Assembly: GCA_031266025.1 (NCBI GenBank)
Contig: JAISBV010000023.1
Coordinates: 1 to 60,540 of the forward strand
Source: Eubacteriales Family XIII. Incertae Sedis bacterium
GTDB lineage: Bacteria > Bacillota > Clostridia > Peptostreptococcales > Anaerovoracaceae
Length of the DNA stretch: 60,540 nucleotides
Direction: 5' to 3'
In this document: positions 54,236-60,540 of the stretch, one piece after another
Layout of the letters: every line of letters begins with the position of its first letter
Position numbering within the stretch: the stretch's first letter is position 1
Program-made: the position numbers and the translations under genes
Notes under the pieces: generated by a model
Database searches by the model: none
What the model saw: only the letters and a program-made list of their open reading frames with translations
What the model was told of the DNA's origin: nothing

Positions 54236-54287
54236 CTATTTTAGGTCGTAGTTATATTATCGCCCCCGGGCAAAATGTATCTGCGGA

Positions 54288-54313
54288 ATGATTTCAAAAA
54301 CACTTGAAATCAT
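54288..54313. other. Perfect 10-bp hairpin before the tRNA
   Basis: ATGATTTCAA and TTGAAATCAT form a perfect 10-base-pair stem with a six-base loop. Its right arm overlaps a second possible promoter (TTGAAA at 54304-54309, 17 bases, TATCCT at 54327-54332) for the tRNA. It could be an operator for a dimeric repressor or a structured RNA element. Confidence 0.5.
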
Positions 54314-54355
54314 ACACAATATTTGATATCCTGATGGTGGCACAACGCATATCGT

Positions 54356-54429
54356 GCGGGTGTAGTTCAATGGCAGAACACCAGCTTCCCAAGCTGGATA
54401 CGAGGGTTCGATTCCCTTCACCCGCTCCA
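54356..54429 (+). tRNA. tRNA-Gly (anticodon CCC)
   Basis: A complete cloverleaf: acceptor GCGGGTG / CACCCGC, D-arm with AATGGC, anticodon stem CCAGC/GCTGG with loop TTCCCAA (anticodon CCC, reading GGG), T-arm with GGTTCGATTCC, discriminator T and encoded CCA. Glycine identity is supported by the T (U) discriminator used by bacterial tRNA-Gly. Confidence 0.95.
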
Positions 54430-54681
54430 TATCCGGAGAGCGCCGGCCTCGACACAGGATTTTACCGCGGTTGAGCGCTCTTTTTCACAGGCCTGAAAAT
54501 ATGGTCTCGCAGCAAGAAAAAGATCGCGCCCGTCAAGATTTGTCGTCGCAGAGCTTGTTCGATCCGGGATTGGCCGCAAGGAAGAACACCCAAAATTTGT
54601 CATAGGGGATTTCCGCGCTGTAACGCCGTGCACAGGTCTTATGCACTTTTGTGTCACGGAAAATGAAGGAGGTAAATGGGA

Positions 54682-55116
54682 ATGAGACTTCAAATCACAA
54701 CGGACTATGCCATTCGCATGGTTGACTATCTGGCCCAACGCAGAGGGCAGCTTGTCAACGCGCGCAGTATGGCGGCGGAGCTTGGAATCACGTATCAGTA
54801 TTCCATGAAGGTAATCAATCAACTTAAGAAGGGCAATATCATTTGCTCGGTACAGGGCTGCAACGGCGGCTATCGACTCACCCCCGAGGCGAGCAAGGCG
54901 TCTTTTTACGACGTCATATGCCTGATGGAAGGCGACGTACGCCTGAACCGCTGCTCGGACATGGGACGCTTCTGCAGCAGAGACATATCCGATTACTGCG
55001 CCGTCCACAAGTTTCTGCAAGAAACGCAGGAAAAACTGATCGACGGTCTGAAAAACAAGCGGATTGTTGACGTCTATGAGAAAAAACGGCCTTCAGCACG
55101 CGCGCGCGCCGTATAG
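54682..55116 (+). CDS. Rrf2-family transcription regulator
   Basis: A 144-residue Rrf2 regulator: start MRLQITTDYAIRMVDYLAQR, winged-helix QYSMKVINQLKKGN, wing GCNGGYRLTPEA, and three cysteines (NRCSDMGRFCSRDISDYC) placed as in iron-sulfur-binding members such as IscR or NsrR. It should sense iron-sulfur status, nitric oxide or redox change. The ATG at 54682 gives correct spacing to AAGGAGGT; the earlier ATG at 54676 is too close. Its targets are unknown, but the iron-sulfur enzymes nearby are candidates. Repeat B2 begins right at its stop. Confidence 0.92.
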   Translation: MRLQITTDYAIRMVDYLAQRRGQLVNARSMAAELGITYQYSMKVINQLKKGNIICSVQGCNGGYRLTPEASKASFYDVICLMEGDVRLNRCSDMGRFCSRDISDYCAVHKFLQETQEKLIDGLKNKRIVDVYEKKRPSARARAV

Positions 55117-55273
55117 GGGTATTGGAGAGCCGGGCAGTTTGATACGATAGGAAGTTATTGGGAGTGGGTTCAATACCATACATTACGAATAAGGAAGCGT
55201 AGCGGGTTATGGGTACGCGTGCCCGGAGCTTGCGAACGGGTATTGAACCCGTTTGCGTAATAACCGCAAGGAC
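55117..55273. repeat. Repeat family B, copy 2
   Basis: The complement of copy 1, starting immediately after the Rrf2 stop: GGGGTATTGGAGAGCCGGG, then CAGTTTGATACGATAGG, and the inverted pair GGGTTCAATACC / GGTATTGAACCC around GCCCGGAGCTTGCGA. The variable centre differs strongly from copy 1, while the ends are nearly identical. Confidence 0.7.
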
Positions 55274-55313
55274 TGCGGTTATTATGCATTTTTTGGGGCT
55301 GTCGCCGGGAAGC

Positions 55314-55352
55314 GCGAACGGGTAAAAATCACGCGGGGTTTGAGCAGTAACA
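55314..55352. repeat. Fragment of repeat A end
   Basis: The right end of family A (AAAAATCACGCGGGG, then TTTGAGCAGTAAC) lies just upstream of the ACT gene, without the rest of the element. Confidence 0.5.
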
Positions 55353-55371
55353 AATCAGAGGGCTGTATACA

Positions 55372-55635
55372 ATGAGAGCGGTAATAACAGTAATAGGCAA
55401 GGACATGGTCGGCATACTGGCGAAGGTCAGCTCCACCTGCGCGGACGCGAACGCGAATGTGACAGAAGTTACGCAGTCCGTGCTGCAGGATTTCTTCGCT
55501 ATGATAATGCTGATAGATATGGATAAGATGACCTGCGAGCTTTCGGAGCTCAAGGAACGTCTGAACAGGAATGTTGACGGTATGACGATACATGTGATGC
55601 ACGAGGATATATTCAACTCGATGCACAGGATATAG
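55372..55635 (+). CDS. UPF0237 ACT-domain protein
   Basis: An 87-residue single ACT protein ([29 protein letters not shown]) of the UPF0237 family. It is nearly always encoded just before a PFL/UPF0210 gene, as here (11 bases apart). The ACT domain probably binds an amino acid or related ligand and controls the partner protein. Molecular function is unknown for the pair. Confidence 0.93.
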   Translation: MRAVITVIGKDMVGILAKVSSTCADANANVTEVTQSVLQDFFAMIMLIDMDKMTCELSELKERLNRNVDGMTIHVMHEDIFNSMHRI

Positions 55636-55646
55636 GGGAGCCCGAT

Positions 55647-57005
55647 ATGCTGAACATGACAGACATAATGGAAACGATCACGATGATACAGGAGGAAAGC
55701 CTCGATATAAGGACTGTTACGATGGGCATATCCTTGCTCGACTGCTGTGACTCGGATATCGGCGTCTCGTGCGAAAAGGTTCGCGCCAAAATATACAAAC
55801 ACGCGCGGGAGTTGGTCAATACCGGCGCGGTGATTGAGCAGAAATACGGCATTCCCATCATAAACAAGCGCATTTCGGTTACGCCCATAGCCATGCTTCT
55901 CGGCGCGTCGGGCGGCGATCCTCTGCGTTACGCGCTCTCTCTCGAACAGGCTGCGAATGACGTAAACGTGAATTTTATCGGCGGCTTTTCCGCGCTCGTC
56001 CACAAGGGCTTCTCGCCCGGCGACAGGGAATTGATCGCCTGTATACCGGAGGCTCTGTCTTCGACGGAGCGAGTCTGCGCCTCCGTCAATGTGGGAAGCA
56101 CGAAATCCGGTATCAACATGGACGCCGTGGCGCTGATGGGCAGCGTTATAAAGAGGGCGGCGATACTGACCGCCGACAGGCAGTGCATAGGCGCGGCGAA
56201 GCTCGTGGTCTTCTGTAACGCGCCTGAGGACAATCCGTTCATGGCCGGCGCTTTCCACGGCCCCGGCGAACCCGACTGCGTTATAAACGTCGGCGTTTCC
56301 GGCCCCGGCGTCGTGCGCGCCGCACTGCAAAAAGCCGGCGCCGGCCGCGACTTGACCGATGTGGCCGAGATCATCAAAAAGACGGCTTTCAAGGTCACGC
56401 GTATGGGGCAGATGGTCGGAAGCGAGGCTTCGGCCATGCTCGGCGTTCCGTTCGGCATCGTGGATTTGTCGCTTGCTCCAACGCCCGCCATAGGCGATTC
56501 GGTAGCGCACATATTGGAAGAGATCGGCGTGGAAACATGCGGCGGTTACGGTACGACGGCGGCGCTCGCCCTGCTGAACGACGCCGTTAAAAAAGGCGGC
56601 GTCATGGCCTCGTCGAACGTCGGCGGGTTGTCGGGCGCCTTTATACCCGTGTCAGAGGACGCGGGCATGATCGATGCCGCGCGGGCGGGGGTACTGACTG
56701 TAGAAAAGCTTGAAGCCATGACTGCGGTCTGTTCGGTCGGACTCGACATGATAGCGGTGCCGGGCGATACGCACGAGGACGTCTTGTCGGCGCTGATTGC
56801 CGACGAAGCCGCCATAGGCATGGTCAACGGCAAAACGACCGCCGTAAGGATCATTCCCGCGATAGGAAAGGACGTCGGCGACGAACTGCGATTCGGCGGG
56901 CTGCTTGGCAGCGGGCCCGTCATGCGCCTGAACACAGCATCGCCGTCAAAGATGATAAGCCGCGGAGGCAGAATCCCGGCGCCTATACAGAGCCTGAAAA
57001 ATTAG
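55647..57005 (+). CDS. PFL (UPF0210) family protein
   Basis: A 452-residue protein of the UPF0210/DUF711 family, distantly related to glycyl-radical PFL enzymes in fold but lacking their radical loop. Conserved stretches include [55 protein letters not shown] and the final blocks [18 protein letters not shown] and [17 protein letters not shown]. The start follows the ACT gene. Its role is unknown; conservation is high in anaerobes. Confidence 0.93.
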   Translation: MLNMTDIMETITMIQEESLDIRTVTMGISLLDCCDSDIGVSCEKVRAKIYKHARELVNTGAVIEQKYGIPIINKRISVTPIAMLLGASGGDPLRYALSLEQAANDVNVNFIGGFSALVHKGFSPGDRELIACIPEALSSTERVCASVNVGSTKSGINMDAVALMGSVIKRAAILTADRQCIGAAKLVVFCNAPEDNPFMAGAFHGPGEPDCVINVGVSGPGVVRAALQKAGAGRDLTDVAEIIKKTAFKVTRMGQMVGSEASAMLGVPFGIVDLSLAPTPAIGDSVAHILEEIGVETCGGYGTTAALALLNDAVKKGGVMASSNVGGLSGAFIPVSEDAGMIDAARAGVLTVEKLEAMTAVCSVGLDMIAVPGDTHEDVLSALIADEAAIGMVNGKTTAVRIIPAIGKDVGDELRFGGLLGSGPVMRLNTASPSKMISRGGRIPAPIQSLKN

Positions 57006-57128
57006 ATATTTATTATGCAAACGGGCTTAATACCCCGTAGCAAGCTACGGGGTATTAAGCCCGCTCCCAATAACTTCCTCTCATATCAAACTGCTCGGCT
57101 CTCCAATATCCTGTAGTCTTGCTGCGGG
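57005..57128. repeat. Repeat family B, copy 3
   Basis: Between the convergent ends of the PFL and glycosyltransferase genes. The stem reads GGGCTTAATACCCCG / CGGGGTATTAAGCCC, which differs from copies 1 and 2 (GGGTTCAATACC) in both arms so that pairing is kept. The end touching the glycosyltransferase stop is nearly identical to copy 1. Confidence 0.7.
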
Positions 57129-58265
57129 TCAGTTTACTGCCGCCGTCCGATCCTCGGCCTTTTGCGCAAGAAACTCGCACAGTCTGCGCGACGCGTCTTT
57201 CTTCGCGTAAAGGCCTATTGTGGCGCGCAGGTCTTCCAAGCGGTCGGGATGCTTGAACAGTGAAAAAACCGCTTCTTCGAGCGGGAAGGAATTCGTCGCG
57301 TAGAGGGCAATACCGTTATTCAGCATGAACTCCGCGTTGCGGGTTTCATGTCCCGGTATCGGATTGATCATTATCATGGGCAGGCCCTTGGCCAGAGCCT
57401 CGGAGGATGTGATGCCGCCCGGCTTTGTTATAATGCAGTCGGCGGCGTCCATCATCAGATCCACGTAATCCACATAACCGTAAATGTCGAAGCGTTTCTT
57501 GAATTTCTTTCGCTTCAGTTTTCGGTACATCTCTTTGTTGTTGCCGCAGACGACCATGATCTGCATATCTAGGGAAAGCGCGTCAAGTCTCTCCGTGGAA
57601 ACATCGATGCCGCCGTGTCCCATGCTGCCGCTTATAAGCAAAACCGTCGGCAAGCCGGCGTCAAGCCCCAAGCTGCGCCGAGCTTCATCGCAGTCCGTTT
57701 TTCTTGAGAATTGCGGCTTTATGGGTATGCCGAACGGCAGTATCTTGCATATGTCAAGTCCCTTGCGCGCCATCTGAAAATCCAACAGCTCGCTCGGCGT
57801 CACATAATAATCTATATCCCGCGTCTCCTCCCACAGCGGATGCACGGTAAAGTCCGTAACGACGCCGGCCGTAATCGCGTCGGTCCAAGCGTGGGCGCGC
57901 ATAACGCTCACTATGATAGACGAAAGCACATGCGTGCATACGATGATGTCCGGTTTGTCCTTCTGCACGAATTTGTTCAAATCCCACGCGAAATATCTGC
58001 TTGTCAGCTGCTGAACGGAAAGCTTGCCGGACGGGGACGTTTTCTTTACGAGCGCGTTATAGGCTCTGGATGAGAGCCACCTTGGGGCGTGCGCCGCAGA
58101 GATCAGATAACCTTTGGACAGCAGCTTGGACAGCTTGGGATCCACATATTCGTAAGCGTCCATGGTCGTGCAAGACACGCCCATGGACTCGAAGGTATTC
58201 GCTATGGCCGCACCGACCGCGTGATGACCCTGGCCGGTGGAAATACTTAAAATCAACGCTTTCAT
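57129..58265 (-). CDS. UgtP/MGDG-synthase-type glycosyltransferase
   Basis: A 378-residue GT28 glycosyltransferase: MKALILSISTGQGHHAVGAAI at the start (lipid-acceptor part), LLISGSMGHGGID as the hinge, and the donor-binding KPGGITSSEALAKGLPMIMINPIPGHE. Relatives put one or two sugars on diacylglycerol to make glycolipids for the membrane and for lipoteichoic-acid anchors. This is typical of Gram-positive bacteria. The gene starts just inside repeat A3 and ends at repeat B3, so both ends are bordered by repeats. Confidence 0.88.
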   Translation of the reverse strand: MKALILSISTGQGHHAVGAAIANTFESMGVSCTTMDAYEYVDPKLSKLLSKGYLISAAHAPRWLSSRAYNALVKKTSPSGKLSVQQLTSRYFAWDLNKFVQKDKPDIIVCTHVLSSIIVSVMRAHAWTDAITAGVVTDFTVHPLWEETRDIDYYVTPSELLDFQMARKGLDICKILPFGIPIKPQFSRKTDCDEARRSLGLDAGLPTVLLISGSMGHGGIDVSTERLDALSLDMQIMVVCGNNKEMYRKLKRKKFKKRFDIYGYVDYVDLMMDAADCIITKPGGITSSEALAKGLPMIMINPIPGHETRNAEFMLNNGIALYATNSFPLEEAVFSLFKHPDRLEDLRATIGLYAKKDASRRLCEFLAQKAEDRTAAVN

Positions 58266-58272
58266 GTCACCG

Positions 58273-58443
58273 GTGACTACTCAAACACCACGCTATTTTT
58301 GCCCATCTCGGAACCTGATGCGGATTTTGGACTTCTCACGTACTATTTGTACGTTCCGAGGCCCAAAATCCGCATCAGAACCCGATCTGAACAAAACAAT
58401 CGCGGCGTTTGAGTAGTTTTGATTGAAATCTTTGAGTAGTAAC
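58273..58443. repeat. Repeat family A, copy 3
   Basis: Opposite orientation to copies 1 and 2. The stem GATGCGGATTTTGG / CCAAAATCCGCATC is perfect, and the loop has ACGTAC-AAATA-GTACGT, a perfect inner hairpin replacing the CTTGAAGC of the other copies. It separates the glycosyltransferase start from the ECF gene end. Confidence 0.8.
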
Positions 58444-58469
58444 GGATAATCTCACCTATGGCGGAACCT

Positions 58470-59231
58470 CTAAAGAACCTTGCCGGCATCGGCTTTCTTC
58501 GCGCCGTAGGTGAAATATCGCTTGGCGGATGTGTTTTGCAAGGCGCCGGACAGAAGAGCCGCTATAAGGAAGCCCACCGTAAACTGCGCGATATTGGCAG
58601 GTATGCCCAAGACCGCCGCCATGAAATTTCCATAAATCAAACCTTCGGCGATATAGTAGCCGAACACCATGAATATCCCGCCGCCCGTCATGCCGATGAT
58701 ATGTGCGGGCGGAATGAAGATGTGTTCCTTCTTGCGAAGCACGACGGCGACCAAAATCAGCAGAACAGGCAAAAGCAGGGCGCCCCACATGGAATTCGTT
58801 TCGATCGCAGTTATCGAGTTCGCTGCGTTGTTTCTCGCGAGATCATTGGTGATCCTGATCGCGGCCGCGTTGAACAGCAGCCACAGCACAGGCGCCGAGA
58901 TACAGGCAATGACGATATTTCTGTGCTTTTCCGCGCATTTTTCGATAACAAGGCCCACGATAAAGGCCATGACGCTCTTTATAACGAACGTAAAGGGCGC
59001 CCAGATAAAGAAACCGAGCACGACGTCCGCGAAGGCCGAGCCGAAACCGGCGGCAAGCGCGCCGCTCCGCCGACCGAGCAGCAATACGGCCATGAAAACC
59101 ATGCTGTCGCCCGGATGCACATAGCCGTTCGTAAACGGAATCGGTATAGGTATAACAATGGTCGTAACCGTTATAAGCGCCGTCATAAGACCGGTCAATA
59201 TCAATTTTTCTAAATTCACATTCTTTTTCAT
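58470..59231 (-). CDS. ECF transporter S component
   Basis: A 253-residue membrane protein with six helices, the substrate-binding part of a vitamin importer (ECF-ribofla_trS group). TNGYVHPGDSMVFMAVLLLG, ALAAGFGSAFADVVLGFFIWAP and FVIKSVMAFIVG are the characteristic blocks. Substrate is uncertain (pantothenate, folate or a pyrimidine precursor are possible). The other ECF subunits are elsewhere. The ATG at 59231 coincides with the expected transcription start, so the message may be leaderless. Confidence 0.85.
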   Translation of the reverse strand: MKKNVNLEKLILTGLMTALITVTTIVIPIPIPFTNGYVHPGDSMVFMAVLLLGRRSGALAAGFGSAFADVVLGFFIWAPFTFVIKSVMAFIVGLVIEKCAEKHRNIVIACISAPVLWLLFNAAAIRITNDLARNNAANSITAIETNSMWGALLLPVLLILVAVVLRKKEHIFIPPAHIIGMTGGGIFMVFGYYIAEGLIYGNFMAAVLGIPANIAQFTVGFLIAALLSGALQNTSAKRYFTYGAKKADAGKVL

Positions 59232-59237
59232 TAACCC

Positions 59238-59266
59238 ATTATACGCAACATGACCGGTTTTATCAA
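59238..59266 (-). promoter_or_regulatory. Promoter of the ECF S-component gene
   Basis: TTGATA and TATAAT are spaced by 17 bases on the minus strand. The last T of the -10 lies seven bases from the A of the only well-placed ATG, so initiation would fall on or beside the start codon. Confidence 0.75.
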
Positions 59267-59318
59267 TAGTTTTGAACATCAAAGCCTGTTTTTTATCTTG
59301 ACTTGCGTCTTGACAAAA

Positions 59319-59336
59319 AAGTTGCTTTGGCAACTT
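59319..59336. promoter_or_regulatory. Palindrome next to oxidoreductase promoter
   Basis: AAGTTGC-TTTG-GCAACTT, a 7+7 inverted repeat eight bases upstream of the -35 of the aldehyde oxidoreductase promoter. A good place for an activator or repressor. Confidence 0.45.
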
Positions 59337-59343
59337 GGACATA

Positions 59344-59372
59344 TTGACCGTTCTATAAAAGATTGATATACT
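59344..59372 (+). promoter_or_regulatory. Promoter of the aldehyde oxidoreductase gene
   Basis: TTGACC and TATACT separated by 17 bases; the transcript would have a leader of about 90 bases. Confidence 0.7.
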
Positions 59373-59467
59373 AAAAGTGTGGCAATTTTATTTACTGCAA
59401 TGCACGCGGTGTTTTCTTTTTTCAAAAGCGTTTATTGGATAGTGTTTCAGGAGAGGAGATTATTTGT

Positions 59468-60540
59468 ATGAAGTTCAAAAAGATAACGCTCAACATCAAC
59501 GGAGCCGACAGGACGTTCATCTGCGATCCGAAGAAAGACACGCTCGCCTCGGCGATACGCAGACTCGGGCTGACGGGAACAAAAGTGGGCTGCGGCACGG
59601 GGGTCTGCGGCGCCTGTTCCGTAATACTGAACGGGAAGGTGGTTCGCTCGTGTACGCGCAAGATCAGCAGCGTCGAGGAATACAGCGAACTTATCACTAT
59701 CGAAGGCATCGGAGCGCCGAACCGCCTGCATCCGCTGCAGGCCGCGTGGATGATCAAGGGCGCCGTACAATGCGGCTTCTGCACGCCGGGCTTTATCGTT
59801 TCGGCGTATCAATTGCTTAGGGAAAACGCGAATCCGTCCCGCGAGGACGTGAGGGATTGGTTCCAAAAGCACAGGAATATATGCCGCTGCACGGGCTACA
59901 GGCATATCGTGGACGCGGTCATGGCCGCCGCCAAGGTGTTGCGCGGCGAATGCAGCATCGAGGATCTCAAACTCAAGCTGCCCGAAAACAAGGAATACTA
60001 CGGGCTGCCGCTCGTGCGGCCGGCGGCGCTCGCCAAGGTCTGCGGACTCGCCGATTACGGCGACGACATAGAGCTCAAGATGCCCGACGGCACGCTGCAC
60101 GTGGTCATGGTGCAACCCAAGCTCACCCACCACGCGAAGATCATCAAGATACATACGGAAGAAGCGGAGAAATCGCCCGGCGTTTACAAGATCATCACGA
60201 GCAAGGATGTTATCGGCTCGAACAGACTGAACATGTTCCAATTCCTGCCGCGCACGCTCACGACCGAGCAGTCGCACATCCTCATCGCCGAGGAGAAGAT
60301 ATTCAATTACGGCGACATCATCGCGCTCGTTGCCGCCGATACGAAGACGCACGCGCGGGAAGCCGCGGCAAAAGTGAAGCTCGAATACGAGCAGCTGCCG
60401 GAGCTTCTGAACTATCTGGATGCGGCCATGCCCGACGCCGTGCGCGTACACGAAGAACATCCGAACGTCTGGTCGTGCCAACCCACGGTAAAAGGCGCGG
60501 GGCACGACACGCCCGCGCTGTTCGAAAACGCGGCCCATGT
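59468..60540 (+). CDS. Molybdenum aldehyde oxidoreductase (Mop/XDH type), cut by right edge
   Basis: The first 357 residues of a large xanthine-oxidase-family enzyme; the frame stays open to the edge. The plant-type [2Fe-2S] site (KVGCGTGVCGACSVIL, then a later Cys) and the second site (AVQCGFCTPGFIV and NICRCTGYRHIVDA) are complete, and the molybdopterin domain has begun (AALAKVCGLADYGDD). The order and sequence resemble the Desulfovibrio aldehyde oxidoreductase, about 900 residues long, so some 550 residues are missing. It has no FAD domain. A GAGAGGAG ribosome site precedes the ATG. It would oxidise aldehydes or hydroxylate heterocycles, using a cofactor whose maturation may involve the TrsS operon. 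Confidence 0.92.
   Translation, partial: MKFKKITLNINGADRTFICDPKKDTLASAIRRLGLTGTKVGCGTGVCGACSVILNGKVVRSCTRKISSVEEYSELITIEGIGAPNRLHPLQAAWMIKGAVQCGFCTPGFIVSAYQLLRENANPSREDVRDWFQKHRNICRCTGYRHIVDAVMAAAKVLRGECSIEDLKLKLPENKEYYGLPLVRPAALAKVCGLADYGDDIELKMPDGTLHVVMVQPKLTHHAKIIKIHTEEAEKSPGVYKIITSKDVIGSNRLNMFQFLPRTLTTEQSHILIAEEKIFNYGDIIALVAADTKTHAREAAAKVKLEYEQLPELLNYLDAAMPDAVRVHEEHPNVWSCQPTVKGAGHDTPALFENAAH

Noticed and set aside
55329-56510. 393-residue minus-strand frame opposite the ACT and PFL genes
   Set aside because: Covers two conserved plus-strand genes and has no own features.
1-60540. CRISPR array, rRNA genes, insertion sequences
   Set aside because: No regularly spaced direct repeats with unique spacers, no rRNA sequence and no transposase frame could be found. 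Families A and B are too few and too far apart to be a CRISPR.

Overview
The window comes from a Gram-positive anaerobe, most likely a clostridial Firmicute with moderate to high GC. The evidence is family content: the ffs-dnaX-ybaB-recR order, a UgtP-type lipid glycosyltransferase, an ECF transporter S component, an ACT protein next to PaaK, a thiolase, the paired ACT and PFL (UPF0237/UPF0210) genes, and strong AGGAGG ribosome sites. Placement below the class is inference only. No rRNA, transposase, integrase, capsid or CRISPR array was seen.

Region 1 (1-21,503, all minus strand) is one long, tightly packed gene set. It resembles a contractile injection system of type VI secretion type, although the host looks monoderm. 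In transcription order it holds a sheath-like protein, two tandem Hcp-like tube proteins, two FHA proteins, a membrane PP2C phosphatase, a degenerate PP2C-TM-TPR receptor, two unrecognised proteins, an Hsp70/actin-like ATPase, a VWA membrane protein, an unrecognised protein, a VgrG spike fused to a cysteine-peptidase-like toxin, a repeat-containing lipoprotein and a membrane protein (immunity candidates), two small possible adaptors, a plain VgrG, and a gene cut by the left edge. This is my main candidate for an under-described system. The AAA+ recycling ATPase, PAAR tip and membrane complex are not in the window.

Region 2 (21.5-24.2 kb) is a small restriction-modification locus: an HTH-fused N6-adenine methyltransferase, and a convergent restriction-endonuclease-like gene broken by a frameshift.

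Region 3 (24.4-44.7 kb) is mostly metabolic and housekeeping. It holds a nickel/peptide-type ABC importer whose two ATPases are fused through a His-rich linker, two APC amino-acid permeases, a TPM-domain protein with PspA, recR-ybaB-dnaX-ffs, ACT protein and PaaK ligase, thiolase, a DUF2156 protein, an isochorismatase-family hydrolase, SurE and a sirtuin.

Region 4 (44.8-46.6 kb) is an AT-rich defence-like remnant: a decayed gene, an ABC-type ATPase and a PD-(D/E)XK-like protein.

Region 5 (47-60.5 kb) holds thioredoxin reductase, then a four-gene radical SAM / methyltransferase / C-GCAxxG-C-C / CoA-ligase operon of the Desulfovibrio DVU_155x type, an M28-like lipoprotein, tRNA-Gly(CCC), an Rrf2 regulator, the ACT/PFL pair, a UgtP-like transferase and an ECF S component. 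It ends with the start of a molybdenum aldehyde oxidoreductase, the enzyme usually linked to the DVU_155x genes.

Two families of structured intergenic repeats (A: 25.9, 35.2 and 58.3 kb; B: 31.4, 55.1 and 57.0 kb), plus fragments, are scattered from 25.9 kb rightwards and were not seen in the first 24 kb. This supports treating the left part as a separately acquired island.
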